Assembly (NCBI GenBank): GCA_017470095.1
Contig: JAFUFC010000040.1
Coordinates: 1 to 37,375, forward strand
DNA length: 37,375 nucleotides
DNA from: Clostridia bacterium
Lineage (GTDB): Bacteria; Bacillota; Clostridia; Christensenellales; Aristaeellaceae
Direction of reading: 5' to 3'
Positions 1 to 8,489 of the stretch are shown here, piece by piece (the first letter of the stretch is position 1; each line of letters starts with the position of its first letter). The notes under the pieces were generated by a model. It did no database searches. It saw only the letters and a list, made by a program, of their open reading frames with translations, and had not been told where the DNA came from. A program made the position numbers and the translations under genes.

Positions 1-1
1 G

Positions 2-637
2 GTGCGGATGGTGGGGTATTTCTGGAATTGTTTTGTGGTGGGCGCCGGCTCCACCGTCATCCGCCTACTCATCGCCATCCTGGCAGCGTAGGCGTTCGTG
101 TTCTTTGAGTTTCCAGGCTAGAAAGCTTTGTTTTTCCTGCTGCTGGGCACCATGATGCTGCCGGCGGACACTTTGATCATCACCAACTACCAGACCGTAT
201 CCCGCCTGGGCTTGCTGGACACGTATCTGGGCATGGGCATCGTTTCTTTCGTGGGCGCGTCCCAGATGTTCATGCTGAGGCAGCACTTTCTCTCCTCCCC
301 TACGCCCATCCGGGAAGCGGCCCAGATCGACGGCTGCGGGGACGTGCGCTTCATCGCGTCGATTTTAACGCCCATGAGCCTGCCCTTGCTTTTGACATTG
401 TTCCTGCAAAGCTTCGTTACCCAGTGGAACGCCTACCTGTGGCCCCTGCTGGTCACCAACACCAACGCCATGCGCACCGTGCAGGTGGGCATCACCATGC
501 TCACCACCATCGAGGGCACCAATTACGAAGTGGTGCTGGCCGGAGCGGCGGTGGCCATGGTTCCGGCAGCCCTGCTGTTCCTGTTTTTGCGCCGCAGCAT
601 CACCCGTACCATGAACGGCGGCGCGCTGATCGGCTGA
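2..637 (+). pseudogene. Carbohydrate ABC transporter permease (MalG type), 5'-partial, two in-frame stops
   Basis: This is the inner-membrane permease of a sugar ABC importer. The frame open from base 2 reads as a MalG-family protein. The EAA loop that docks the ATPase is intact (EAAQIDG, then F and P residues at the usual spacing, near bases 317-390), as are the downstream membrane segments and a normal C-terminus. The frame is broken by TAG at 89-91, in a context resembling AAYAF where Tyr would be expected, and by TAG at 119-121, directly after a FPG motif where a basic residue is usual. The N-terminal membrane segments lie outside the window. The binding-protein gene follows on the same strand. 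Either the gene is decaying or the first ~130 bases carry sequence errors, as can happen at a contig end. TAG is used as a normal stop elsewhere in the window, so general recoding of TAG is unlikely. Confidence 0.75.
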
Positions 638-703
638 GGGTATGTCAAGATGTTTCAACGGCCTTTTGCCGCCGCGATACCCCCATCACCTCAAGGAGGA
701 TGC

Positions 704-2002
704 ATGATTATGAAGAAACTGATTGCTTTGCTGCTGACCGTTTTTCTGCTGACGGGCTGCGCGTCCCTGGCGGAAAAAGAAACGGTAAAAATCACCCTGT
801 GGCATTCCATGAGCGAGGAAGCCGGAGCGCTGATGGACAAGTACGTCAAAGACTTCAACGACACCGTCGGCCGGGAAAAAGGCATCCGGGTAGAAGCGGT
901 GTTCCAGGGCACCTACGCCGAAGCGGTATCGAAAATGAACGGCATCCTCTCCAACGGCCAGGATGACGCCCTGCCGGACGTGATGCAGTTGGACGCCACG
1001 GGCAAAGTATCCTTCGCCTCCGCCCCCATCGCCTACACCATCGATGAGGCGCTGCAGGACCATCCGGGCACCGATTTGAGCGGCATGCTGGCTCCGGCCA
1101 TGGCCAACTGGCAGTTGTCCGGCGTTCAGCTGGGGTTACCCTTTGCCACCTCCACCACCGTAACGTATTATAACAAAACGGCTTTCGAAGCCGCGAACGC
1201 CGCCGCTCCCGCCACCCTGCAAGATATCGGCGCGCTGGCATCCCTGGCCAAGGATGGCGTCACCGTTTACGCCGCCATCCCCAACACCCCCACCCTGGCC
1301 AATTGGCTGGGCCAGCTGGGCAGCGACCTGGTGAATAACCACAACGGCACCGAGGGCAGCGCCACCGAGCTGGCCTGCATCGACAACGGCGCGCTGGAAA
1401 CCTTCCTCACAGAATGGAAGGCGCTGTACCAGTCCGGCGCGCTGGTCAATGCCTCCGGCTCCAGCGATGAATTCGTCGCCGGGCGGCAGCTGATCATGAC
1501 CAGCTCCTCCTCCTCTGTTTCCTCCATTCTGGAGCGCATCGGCGGCGCGTTTGAGCTGGGCGTCAGCGTGTACCCCAAGGTGAATGAGAGCGCTTCCTTT
1601 GGCGCCACAGTGTCCGGCAGCTGCATCGTTCTGTTCGACCACGGCAACGCCCGGAAGGAAGGTGCCTGGCTCTTTGCCCAGTACCTGACCAGCGCCGACG
1701 TGCAGGCCGATTTTGCCCGAGGCACCGGCTATCTGCCCTCCAATGCCGCCGCGGCAGACAGCGAAGTATGGCAGTCCCTGATCGCCGAATATCCTCAGTA
1801 TCAGGTAGGCCTGGACCAGCTGACCCAAACCCCGAACGCCATGCGCTCCGTCACCGTGGGCCCCGCCGCCGATTTCTACTATGGCATCATCAACGATATT
1901 TCCGATATGCTGGAAGAGGATTTATCCCCCGCCGAGGCGGTTGAACTCATGCAGGACGACCTGGGCGGCATGCTGGCCCAGTACGCCAAAGCCAACCCCT
2001 GA
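704..2002 (+). CDS. Extracellular sugar-binding lipoprotein of ABC transporter
   Basis: This is a family 1 extracellular solute-binding protein that captures a sugar and delivers it to the permease encoded just upstream. The N-terminus is a lipoprotein signal: basic residues, a hydrophobic stretch and the lipobox LTGC, so the mature protein should be lipid-anchored at Cys near residue 20. The mature start (ETVKITLWHSMSEE) and the mid-protein pattern (YYNKTAFE, then a late YLTSADVQADF) are typical of this family, and the length of about 430 residues is normal. AGGAGG at 694-699 precedes two in-frame ATGs at 704 and 710. I chose 704, but 710 has the better 10-base spacing and gives a simple MKKLIALL start. 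The substrate cannot be told from sequence. The adjacent TIM-barrel isomerase suggests a sugar or sugar alcohol. Confidence 0.9.
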   Translation: MIMKKLIALLLTVFLLTGCASLAEKETVKITLWHSMSEEAGALMDKYVKDFNDTVGREKGIRVEAVFQGTYAEAVSKMNGILSNGQDDALPDVMQLDATGKVSFASAPIAYTIDEALQDHPGTDLSGMLAPAMANWQLSGVQLGLPFATSTTVTYYNKTAFEAANAAAPATLQDIGALASLAKDGVTVYAAIPNTPTLANWLGQLGSDLVNNHNGTEGSATELACIDNGALETFLTEWKALYQSGALVNASGSSDEFVAGRQLIMTSSSSSVSSILERIGGAFELGVSVYPKVNESASFGATVSGSCIVLFDHGNARKEGAWLFAQYLTSADVQADFARGTGYLPSNAAAADSEVWQSLIAEYPQYQVGLDQLTQTPNAMRSVTVGPAADFYYGIINDISDMLEEDLSPAEAVELMQDDLGGMLAQYAKANP

Positions 2003-2017
2003 CAGGAGAAAACGAAC

Positions 2018-2938
2018 ATGGAACTTTCCACTTCTACCAACATCTGCGCTTTCCAGCGGGGAAGGGAGCGGCTGCCCGTGGAATTCAGCATCCGCGCCTG
2101 CGCTGAGGCGGGCTATCAGGTGCTGGACATCAATTTCTGTATGGCCATGAATCCCTTTTCTCCCCTTCGGGAGGACGGCTGGGAGGATTACGTCCGCTCT
2201 ATCGGCAAGCTGGCCCAATCTTTGGGCATCCGGTTCAACCAGTCCCACCTGCCCTATTATGACGTAGAGAAAGACAAGGGCACCGAAAAGGCCGCCGTGA
2301 TGGAGGAATTGATCCGCCGCAGCATCCGGGGCACCGCTATGCTGGGCGCCCGCTGGGCCGTCACCCATCCCTTCACCGTGTACGGCGCAGGCCACGATGC
2401 CCGCGTGTCCCGCCAGGCCAATTTGGATTACTATGCCGTCCATGTGGACCTGGCCCGTCAAAACGGCATTGGCATCGCCCTGGAAAACGATTTTGAATAC
2501 TTTTCCGCCCCCAAACAGCGTATCTACTGTGCCAGCGTATACGAGCTCATCGATCTGTGCGACGCTTTCGACGATCCAGACCACGTGGGTGTGTGCTACG
2601 ATTTCGGCCACGCCAACCTGACCGGCGGCTTCCACCGGCAGAACCTGAACGCCATCGGCCGCCGGCTGAAGGCCATTCATGTGCAGGATAACCACGGCCA
2701 GACCGACGAACACCTGCTGCCCTTCTTCGGCTCCATCGACTGGAACGACGCCATGCGCGGCCTGGCCGAAAGCGGCTATAACGGCGATCTGACCTTTGAA
2801 ATTCAGGAGTTTGGCCGTTTCCTGCCAAAGGATTTAAAATACTTGGCGGTGCAGGATTCACTCATCGTGGGCCAGCGGCTGATGGCACTGTATCAACAGG
2901 CAAAGCAAAACCCTCAGGGAGCTTCTTCAGCTCCCTGA
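2018..2938 (+). CDS. Xylose isomerase-like TIM-barrel sugar epimerase/isomerase
   Basis: This is a cytoplasmic member of the AP endonuclease 2/sugar phosphate isomerase superfamily, about 306 residues. Likely metal-binding positions are visible in order: Glu in ALEND, Asp and His in YDFGHAN, His in IHVQDNHG, and Glu in FEIQEF near the end. These fit a divalent-metal TIM barrel that interconverts ketose and aldose or epimerises a sugar. AGGAG sits eight bases before ATG 2018. The gene follows the binding protein by 15 bases, so it is probably co-transcribed and acts on the imported sugar. The last nine or so codons also form the left arm and part of the right arm of a transcription terminator, so the C-terminal tail (NPQGASSAP) is shaped by the hairpin rather than by the fold. 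The substrate is unknown. Confidence 0.85.
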   Translation: MELSTSTNICAFQRGRERLPVEFSIRACAEAGYQVLDINFCMAMNPFSPLREDGWEDYVRSIGKLAQSLGIRFNQSHLPYYDVEKDKGTEKAAVMEELIRRSIRGTAMLGARWAVTHPFTVYGAGHDARVSRQANLDYYAVHVDLARQNGIGIALENDFEYFSAPKQRIYCASVYELIDLCDAFDDPDHVGVCYDFGHANLTGGFHRQNLNAIGRRLKAIHVQDNHGQTDEHLLPFFGSIDWNDAMRGLAESGYNGDLTFEIQEFGRFLPKDLKYLAVQDSLIVGQRLMALYQQAKQNPQGASSAP

Positions 2939-2946
2939 GGGTTTCA
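2907..2946. terminator. Bidirectional intrinsic terminator overlapping a stop codon
   Basis: The arms CCCTCAGGGAGCT (2911-2923) and AGCTCCCTGAGGG (2929-2941) pair perfectly over 13 bp around a 5-base loop. AAAA precedes the stem and TTTCATT follows it, so it can work on both strands. The two flanking genes converge on it. The plus-strand stop codon TGA (2936-2938) lies inside the right arm. Confidence 0.9.
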
Positions 2947-2970
2947 TTATGTCCCAGATGAAATATTCCT

Positions 2971-3708
2971 TCAATAATCCGCCCCATACGGAAATACAGC
3001 CACGATTTCACTTTCGATATAAATGATTGAATAAAGCGAGCTGCCATAGCGAAGGTAATTGCTCATAAATTCCTGCACGTTCCGGGCACGGTAGCAGTTT
3101 TCCTTGGTGCCGTAATAAAAGATGCAGTTGGCGTTAAGAGGATAATCATACACATTGGTTTCGGTGGTTTTATTGGAGAAAGTGGACAAATTGCCGCTCT
3201 CATAATCGCCGCCGGCATACTGGATGGTGACCAGATCAGCGTCCATGCGCCAAGTAGTTCCCTTCAAATAGATGCTATTGATATACCCAGCGGACACCTT
3301 GGTGCGCTTTTCGCTGGGGCGGCGCTGGAGATAAATGGTGTAGGTGGTGGCTGCTCCTCCATTGCTGACCGTGATGGTCACGGCCTGGGGCTTATCGGTC
3401 ATGGGAATCACCTGGGATTTTTGCCCGCTTTTGACCACTTTGCCGTTGACGGTGATGACGGCGTTGGGGTCGAAAGCCACGGGGGTGAACACTGGCCGGG
3501 ACACCCAATCAGCCACCGTAAGCAAATAAGTGGTCTGGAAGGGGTCAAAGCTTTCCGGCAGCATGATGCCGGTGTTGGGGCAATTATGGGTCAGGCCGGA
3601 CAGCAATGTGGCCGTGGGGCTGTAATACGCGCCGGTATTCTCCGCCAGCGCGGGCACGCAGCCCAGCATCAACGCCAAAGCCAGCCAAACCGCCGCGATT
3701 CGTTTCAT
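2971..3708 (-). CDS. Secreted protein with cadherin-like beta-sandwich domain
   Basis: This exported protein has about 245 residues. It has a signal peptide (MKR, a hydrophobic core and a probable cleavage after ALA near residue 22). Residues about 35-120 match the Cadherin-like beta sandwich repeat found in secreted Firmicutes proteins: a short strand with TYLLTV, a conserved NAVITVNGK segment, and the closing VTITVSNGGAATTYTIYLQR. The C-terminal half, rich in Tyr and Asn, matches no family I recognise. I chose the ATG at 3708 because AGGAGG lies nine bases upstream. An in-frame ATG at 3741 would add an Arg-rich tail and has no comparable site. It has its own promoter, is convergent with the sugar operon and shares its terminator. 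An LGC within the signal hydrophobic core is a poor lipobox. The function is unknown; a cell-surface role is an inference. Confidence 0.75.
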   Translation of the reverse strand: MKRIAAVWLALALMLGCVPALAENTGAYYSPTATLLSGLTHNCPNTGIMLPESFDPFQTTYLLTVADWVSRPVFTPVAFDPNAVITVNGKVVKSGQKSQVIPMTDKPQAVTITVSNGGAATTYTIYLQRRPSEKRTKVSAGYINSIYLKGTTWRMDADLVTIQYAGGDYESGNLSTFSNKTTETNVYDYPLNANCIFYYGTKENCYRARNVQEFMSNYLRYGSSLYSIIYIESEIVAVFPYGADY

Positions 3709-3805
3709 GAACCGTCGCCTCCTTCTGCTTCTTTCATCCATATAACGAATATGCTGTCTTTTTCCCTGCGTTCCCGCGAAAAATTCTTACACGTTCATTC
3801 AATTG

Positions 3806-3834
3806 ATTGTATCATGCTTTGCCCGTTCTGTCGA
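3806..3834 (-). promoter_or_regulatory. Promoter for the secreted beta-sandwich protein
   Basis: On the minus strand TCGACA (3829-3834) and TACAAT (3806-3811) are separated by 17 bases. This is a good sigma-A promoter about 100 bases upstream of the start codon at 3708. It is divergent from the promoter at 3888-3916. Confidence 0.65.
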
Positions 3835-3887
3835 GAGGAAAAGCATGGCTTTTCGACAAAAAAACAGGGTTTTCCCCCGCTCGCCGC

Positions 3888-3916
3888 TTGACAAGGGTTT
3901 TGCATGGTTATACAAT
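3888..3916 (+). promoter_or_regulatory. Strong promoter for ImmA/IrrE-like gene, with flanking direct repeat
   Basis: TTGACA (3888-3893) and TACAAT (3911-3916) are spaced by exactly 17 bases. The 9-mer TTGCATGGT occurs at 3900-3908, within the spacer, and again at 3946-3954 in the leader, 46 bases apart. Repeats placed in the spacer and beyond the start site could be operator half-sites, but no regulator can be assigned. Confidence 0.75.
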
Positions 3917-3986
3917 TCCAGTTGATTCTTTTCTTTTTAATAGTATTGCATGGTATTGCGACCGATGATACAAAGGAGGAGCTGTC

Positions 3987-4814
3987 ATGAGCACCACCTA
4001 CCGGCAATACCAAGAAGCCCGGGATGCGGCATGGCGCGCTCTTTTGCGGGTACGCTCCAAGCGCCTCCCCATCGACGTGGAAGCCCTGGCCAGGGACGTG
4101 GGCATGCGCATTTTGCCCTATCCAGAGCAGCGCGAGCAGCCCAGGCTGTGGGCGCTGCTGAACCAAGCCGGCGGGGGAAGATGCGTAACCCTAAGAATCC
4201 GGGGAGAATGGCACATCTTTTTACGGGAGCAAGCGCTGGATGACGCGGCCCGACGCTTTTCGGTGGCCCACGAATTGGGCCACCTTTTGCTGGAACACGA
4301 TACCCGCACCCTGGCCCCCGGCGTGCGCGTTTTTTTAACGCCGCCCTGCGCTGGCGATCTGTTGATCGACCCGGCCTCGCCGGAAGATTATGCCGCCGAT
4401 ATTTTCGCCATCCGCCTGCTGGCCCCGGCCTGCCTGCTGCATGAAATGCATATCGACACGCCAAGCGGCATCATGCGGTTTTGCCTTCTGCCGCCTAAAG
4501 CGGCTGCCTTCCGGGCGGAGAGAATACAGTTGCTCAACGAGCGGGACGCCTTCTTTTCCCATCCTCTGGAGCGCCAAGTGCGAGACGCGTACCTGCCCTT
4601 CCTCCGACAGGAAATGTCCCTCCCCGGGCAGGTTCCGTCCGTGCCGCCCGCCCACCGCCCGGTCGACCTGCTGATTGCCATGCCAAACCGCCCGGCTGGT
4701 AACGATCCTCCCACGGAGGAATTGCCGCCCCAAGGAAAAAGAAAATATGGCCTGTTTGCCTTGGCCGCCGGAATTGGGGGCATAGTGCTGTTCTGCATCT
4801 TTTTGCGCAAGTGA
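3987..4814 (+). CDS. ImmA/IrrE-like zinc metallopeptidase with C-terminal membrane anchor
   Basis: The protein has 275 residues. The N-terminal half matches the ImmA/IrrE family: a helical start, the segment DVEALARDVGMRILPYP, and the zinc-binding HELGH at residues 95-99 in the context RRFSVAHELGHLLLEHD, followed by the family's ADIFAIRLLAP segment. Known members cleave repressors such as ImmR and DdrO in phage, conjugative-element or DNA-damage responses. Here there is no HTH repressor next door, and residues about 254-272 form a hydrophobic segment closed by FLRK. The protease should therefore be tail-anchored with its catalytic domain in the cytoplasm. A long Pro-rich linker (about 205-250) joins the two parts. 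AAAGGAGG lies just upstream of ATG 3987. The substrate is unknown. Confidence 0.85.
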   Translation: MSTTYRQYQEARDAAWRALLRVRSKRLPIDVEALARDVGMRILPYPEQREQPRLWALLNQAGGGRCVTLRIRGEWHIFLREQALDDAARRFSVAHELGHLLLEHDTRTLAPGVRVFLTPPCAGDLLIDPASPEDYAADIFAIRLLAPACLLHEMHIDTPSGIMRFCLLPPKAAAFRAERIQLLNERDAFFSHPLERQVRDAYLPFLRQEMSLPGQVPSVPPAHRPVDLLIAMPNRPAGNDPPTEELPPQGKRKYGLFALAAGIGGIVLFCIFLRK

Positions 4815-4954
4815 GCCTCCGGTTCCCGCTTGGCCTCCGAAACCAGCGCCAGGGCGCAGGCGTGGCTCAGTCTTGTTTTCCCAAACCCCTTTGCAGGAAA
4901 ATATCCCCTGTCTGGAGAATACTCTTTTTTCCGGAAAAAGGAGGGATGTTTTTC

Positions 4955-5308
4955 ATGCGCAAAAGAGTACGGCTGTTATACGTATTGGTAGCGGCTTTTG
5001 TGATCGCCGCCGGGGGGATGATGACCATCAACCGGCTGGACCAGGACATTGTGGCATTGCAGGACACCTCCCGCCAGGTGCGAATGCGGCAGCTGGAAGT
5101 GGAAAGCGAAAACAGCGATATGAAGCAGGAAATTGCCCAGAAGGACAAGGATTCCTACATCATGGAGATGGCACGGCGGTACTACGGGTATCTTTTGCCG
5201 GGAGAAATCCGATTTGTGGTGGTGAACCCGGAATCGCTCTACGATCAGCCAGAAGCGGAAGTGGTGGACGACGCCGTCATGCAGCAGGCGCAGGAGGATG
5301 CGGCCTGA
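4955..5308 (+). CDS. DivIC/FtsB-like septum formation initiator protein
   Basis: This is a small bitopic membrane protein of 117 residues. It has a basic N-terminus, one membrane segment (about residues 7-28), then a coiled coil rich in Glu, Gln and Met (about 32-70), and the family's closing ARRYYGYLLPGEIRFVV motif. Such proteins link the divisome (FtsL, DivIB/FtsQ) to septal wall synthesis. The start at 4955 has AAGGAGG with 10-base spacing. An ATG at 4946 lies only one base from that site and is rejected. The tail after the motif is acidic. Its stop overlaps the start of the next gene (TGATG), so the phosphatase gene is translationally coupled to it. This neighbour order is common for divIC in Clostridia. 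Confidence 0.8.
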   Translation: MRKRVRLLYVLVAAFVIAAGGMMTINRLDQDIVALQDTSRQVRMRQLEVESENSDMKQEIAQKDKDSYIMEMARRYYGYLLPGEIRFVVVNPESLYDQPEAEVVDDAVMQQAQEDAA

Positions 5309-6201
5309 TGCGAGGAGCAATTGCTATTGGATCCAACTCCACCAGAATGCTGGCAGCGCAAAAGCGCCAAGGCAAGCTTTGCGGTTTATTGCGCGGCCGG
5401 GAGGAAACGAAATTGTTCCTGGGCCTGGATGAAGCCGGCAACATCCTGCCCGAGCGCATTGAAAACACGGCCCAGGCAGTGAACCGGCTGTACCGCCAGG
5501 CGGTATCTTCCGGCGCAGAGAGCGTGGCGCTGTTCGCCACCAGCGCCATGCGGGACGCGAAAAACGGCAATTTGCTGGACGCACGCATCCGAGAGCTGTG
5601 CGGGCTTGGGGTACAAGTGATTTCCGGCGAGGAGGAGGCCCGCCTGGCCTTTGCGGCCGCATCAGGCGGCGGAAGCCGGTTGGTGATCGATATCGGCGGC
5701 GGCTCCACCGAATTCACCGTGGGGAACCAGGGAAAGGTGCAATGGGCGGGCAGCGCCCAGATGGGAGCATCAAGGCTCATGAGAATGCGGCCTATCCACA
5801 GCGTTTCAGACGCGGAAGCGGCCTTCTTGATTGCCCGGAACACCCTGCGCCCCTTCGCGGAGCAGATAAACGCGCTGCCCAAAGCGGACGGCATGACCGG
5901 CCTGGGCGGCAGCTGCACCACCGCCGCCGCCATGCTCCTTGGAAGGGAAGCCCACGGAGAGGAAATAGAAGGGTATACCGTCACGCTTCATGACGCCTGG
6001 GCCCAGCTGCATATGCTTTCCGGCATGACGATGGAGGAGCGGTGGCAGGTGCCGGGATTGCCCCGGAGCCGGGCGGAGCACATGCCCAACGGCCTGTGCA
6101 TCCTGGCTGCGGCCATGGAGCTGTGCGGCTTTGATCAGCTCACTGTGTCGATCCGCACCAATCTGGACGGCTATTTATTATCTTTACCGGATGAACAATA
6201 A
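5308..6201 (+). CDS. Ppx/GppA-family phosphatase
   Basis: This protein of 297 residues belongs to the actin-like ASKHA superfamily and the exopolyphosphatase/guanosine pentaphosphatase family. The diagnostic motifs are present in order: IAIGSNSTRM at the N-terminus (phosphate 1 loop), ATSAMRDAKN, ISGEEEARLAF, and VIDIGGGSTEF (phosphate 2 loop), with GLGGSCTTAAA near residue 200. The length corresponds to the two-domain catalytic core without the C-terminal HD-like domain of long Ppx enzymes. It probably hydrolyses polyphosphate or pppGpp, but these activities cannot be told apart here. The first motif has Ala where many members have Asp (AIDxGSN). ATG 5308 overlaps the previous stop, and GGAGG at 5292-5296 serves as its ribosome site. 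Confidence 0.85.
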   Translation: MRGAIAIGSNSTRMLAAQKRQGKLCGLLRGREETKLFLGLDEAGNILPERIENTAQAVNRLYRQAVSSGAESVALFATSAMRDAKNGNLLDARIRELCGLGVQVISGEEEARLAFAAASGGGSRLVIDIGGGSTEFTVGNQGKVQWAGSAQMGASRLMRMRPIHSVSDAEAAFLIARNTLRPFAEQINALPKADGMTGLGGSCTTAAAMLLGREAHGEEIEGYTVTLHDAWAQLHMLSGMTMEERWQVPGLPRSRAEHMPNGLCILAAAMELCGFDQLTVSIRTNLDGYLLSLPDEQ

Positions 6202-6218
6202 AGGGGGAACACACCAAT

Positions 6219-8006
6219 ATGGCGCAGGAATTGAAAGCCCGGCAGGACATCGATAAACGCTGGCAATGGCAGCTGGAACACATCTATGCTACCGAAGCGG
6301 ATTACGACCAGGCGTTTGAAGAAGCCAAGCTGGCCATTGAAAAATTAAAGGGCTATCAGGGCAAGGTAGCGCAGGACCCCAAAGCGCCCATCGTGGCCCA
6401 TGACCAGCTGAGCTGCCAATTGGACCGAATGGCAGCCTATGCTCTGATGCACAAGGATGAAGACGGGGCCGACCCCGTGCGGCAGGCCCGGGCGGCCAAG
6501 TTTGAATCCCTGATGGTAGCGGCAGCCAGCGCCGGGGCGTACCTGGACCCGGAATTGCTCACCCTGCCAGAGGCCCAATTGCAGGCGTTGGCTCAGGATG
6601 TGGATTTTGCCGCTTACAGCGAACGGCTGCGGCAATTGATTCGGCAAAAGCCCCACACCCTGCCTGCCGGGGAAGAGCAATTACTGGCGGCGGCCGGCGA
6701 AGTGCTGGCCACGCCGGAAAACGTGTTTGGCATGTTCAATAACGTGGATCTGCCCCTGCCAGTGATCCAGGACGAGGAAGGCCAAGACGTGCAACTGACC
6801 CACGGCAACTACGGCGTATTCCTGCGCAGCAAGGACCGGGCCGTGCGCAAGGCCGCTTTTGAAGGCATGCATGAAACCTTCCGCCGCTTCGGCGCCACCA
6901 TGACCGCCTCCTACGCCGGGGCGGTAAAGGGCGCGGTGTTCACCGCCCGGGCCCGGCATTACGCTTCCGCCCGGCAGGCCGCCCTGGACCCTTATGAAAT
7001 TCCCGAAGCGGTCTATGATAACTTGCTGAATGCTGTCGACGAGGCCCTGCCAGCCATGGCGGAGTATTTGAAGCTGCGGCAAACAAAGCTGGGCGTTTCC
7101 GAATTGCATTTGTACGATTTGTATGTGCCCATGATCGGCGATTATGAAATGAAGATGACCTACCCGGAAGCGTTTGAATTGGTGTGCGAGGGGCTGGCTC
7201 CCCTGGGGCAGGATTACATCGATCGACTGCGGGAAGCCTACCGCGGAGGCTGGATCGACGTGTACGAAAACAAAGCCAAGCGCAGCGGCGCTTACTCCTG
7301 GGGCTGCTATGGGGTGCATCCCTATGTGCTGCTCAACCACACTGACGACCTGGGCGGCGCCATGACCCTGGCCCACGAGCTGGGCCACAGCATGCACACC
7401 TATTACAGCAATCTGCACCAGCCTTACGCAAAATCCGCTTATTCCCTGTTTGTGGCGGAAGTGGCCTCCACCTGCAATGAAGTGCTGCTCATGCGCCACC
7501 TGATGAAAAAATATCAGGGCAATCCCACCGTGTCCGCCTTCCTGTGCAACCAGTTCCTGGAGCAGTTCCGCACCACCCTGTTTCGCCAGGCCATGTTCGC
7601 TTCCTTTGAAAAGGAAAGCCACGCCATGCTGGAGCGGGGCGAGGCCCTGACCACCGAAGCGCTGAGCAAAATGTACAAGGGCCTGAACGAAAAATATTAC
7701 GGTGCGGCCTGCGTGATCGACCCGGTGATCGAAGCGGAATGGATGCGCATCCCCCACTTTTACACCAACTTCTACGTCTACCAGTACGCCACCGGCTTCT
7801 CCGCCGCCGTGGCCATCGCCACCCGGATCTTAAAGGAAGGCGAAAGCGCCGTGCGGGATTACAAAAAATTCCTGTCCGCCGGGTGCTCCGTCTCCCCCAT
7901 TGAAGCATTGCGCTACGCCGGGGTGGACATGGAAAAGCCCGACACGGTGCAAGCCGCCCTGCGGGTGTTCGCCCAGACCGTGGAAGAAATGAAAAAATTG
8001 GCATAA
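6219..8006 (+). CDS. pepF: Oligoendopeptidase F (M3B metallopeptidase)
   Basis: This is a cytoplasmic zinc endopeptidase of 595 residues, the usual length for PepF, that cleaves oligopeptides. The zinc motif HELGH is at residues 386-390 (TLAHELGHSMHTYY), and the third ligand Glu lies in the downstream FVAEVASTCNE segment. The helical N-terminal region (KRWQWQLEHIYATEADYDQAFEEAK) is also typical. The C-terminus holds the substrate-binding Tyr-rich stretch HFYTNFYVYQYATGFSAA. It starts 17 bases after the phosphatase gene, behind AAAGGGGGAA, and reads on to the HIT gene with a 39-base gap, so the three are probably one transcript. Peptide turnover or processing is the expected role. Confidence 0.93.
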   Translation: MAQELKARQDIDKRWQWQLEHIYATEADYDQAFEEAKLAIEKLKGYQGKVAQDPKAPIVAHDQLSCQLDRMAAYALMHKDEDGADPVRQARAAKFESLMVAAASAGAYLDPELLTLPEAQLQALAQDVDFAAYSERLRQLIRQKPHTLPAGEEQLLAAAGEVLATPENVFGMFNNVDLPLPVIQDEEGQDVQLTHGNYGVFLRSKDRAVRKAAFEGMHETFRRFGATMTASYAGAVKGAVFTARARHYASARQAALDPYEIPEAVYDNLLNAVDEALPAMAEYLKLRQTKLGVSELHLYDLYVPMIGDYEMKMTYPEAFELVCEGLAPLGQDYIDRLREAYRGGWIDVYENKAKRSGAYSWGCYGVHPYVLLNHTDDLGGAMTLAHELGHSMHTYYSNLHQPYAKSAYSLFVAEVASTCNEVLLMRHLMKKYQGNPTVSAFLCNQFLEQFRTTLFRQAMFASFEKESHAMLERGEALTTEALSKMYKGLNEKYYGAACVIDPVIEAEWMRIPHFYTNFYVYQYATGFSAAVAIATRILKEGESAVRDYKKFLSAGCSVSPIEALRYAGVDMEKPDTVQAALRVFAQTVEEMKKLA

Positions 8007-8045
8007 CCCTTGTTGGTTCATTGCGTAAATAAGGAGGAAATAATC

Positions 8046-8387
8046 ATGTCCGATTGCCTGTTCTGCAAAATTATTGCCGGAGAAATCCCGTCTGCCAAGG
8101 TGTATGAGGACGATATCTGCTTTGCCTTCCGGGATATTAACCCCCAAGCGCCCACCCACATCCTGGTGGTACCCAAGGCCCACACCGCCAACATTTTAGA
8201 CGCTTCCGACCTGCCCGACGCCACCCTGGCCGGTCTCCTGCGAGCTATTGGCAAAATTGCCAAGGCCGAAGGGCTTGACAAGGGCTTCCGGGTGATCAGT
8301 AACTGCGGACCGGACGCCTGCCAGAGCGTAAATCATCTGCACTTTCATATTTTGGGTGGCACGCAAATGAGCGAAAAAATGGCTTAA
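8046..8387 (+). CDS. HIT-family (HinT-like) nucleotide hydrolase
   Basis: This histidine triad protein has 113 residues. It opens with the typical SDCLFCKIIAGEIPS, which includes the CxxC pair often seen in HinT, and ends with the catalytic triad HLHFHILGG before a QM-containing tail. HinT proteins hydrolyse AMP-lysine and other aminoacyl phosphoramidates as dimers in the cytoplasm. The start at 8046 is fixed by AAGGAGG with 8-base spacing. An upstream in-frame ATG at 8010 has no such site. It is the last gene of the divIC-ppx-pepF run. Confidence 0.92.
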   Translation: MSDCLFCKIIAGEIPSAKVYEDDICFAFRDINPQAPTHILVVPKAHTANILDASDLPDATLAGLLRAIGKIAKAEGLDKGFRVISNCGPDACQSVNHLHFHILGGTQMSEKMA

Positions 8388-8452
8388 ATGGTCAATTTCC
8401 GTCCGTGAATGTGGCAAAAGTGTAAAATCCTTTTGAAGCGTTCAAAAAGCTG

Positions 8453-8481
8453 TTGACGCACCCGAAAATAAGCGGTATAAT
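8453..8481 (+). promoter_or_regulatory. Consensus promoter for rpsU
   Basis: TTGACG (8453-8458) and TATAAT (8476-8481) are spaced by 17 bases. This is one of the strongest promoters in the window, fitting an abundant ribosomal protein transcript. Confidence 0.85.
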
Positions 8482-8489
8482 ACAACCAC

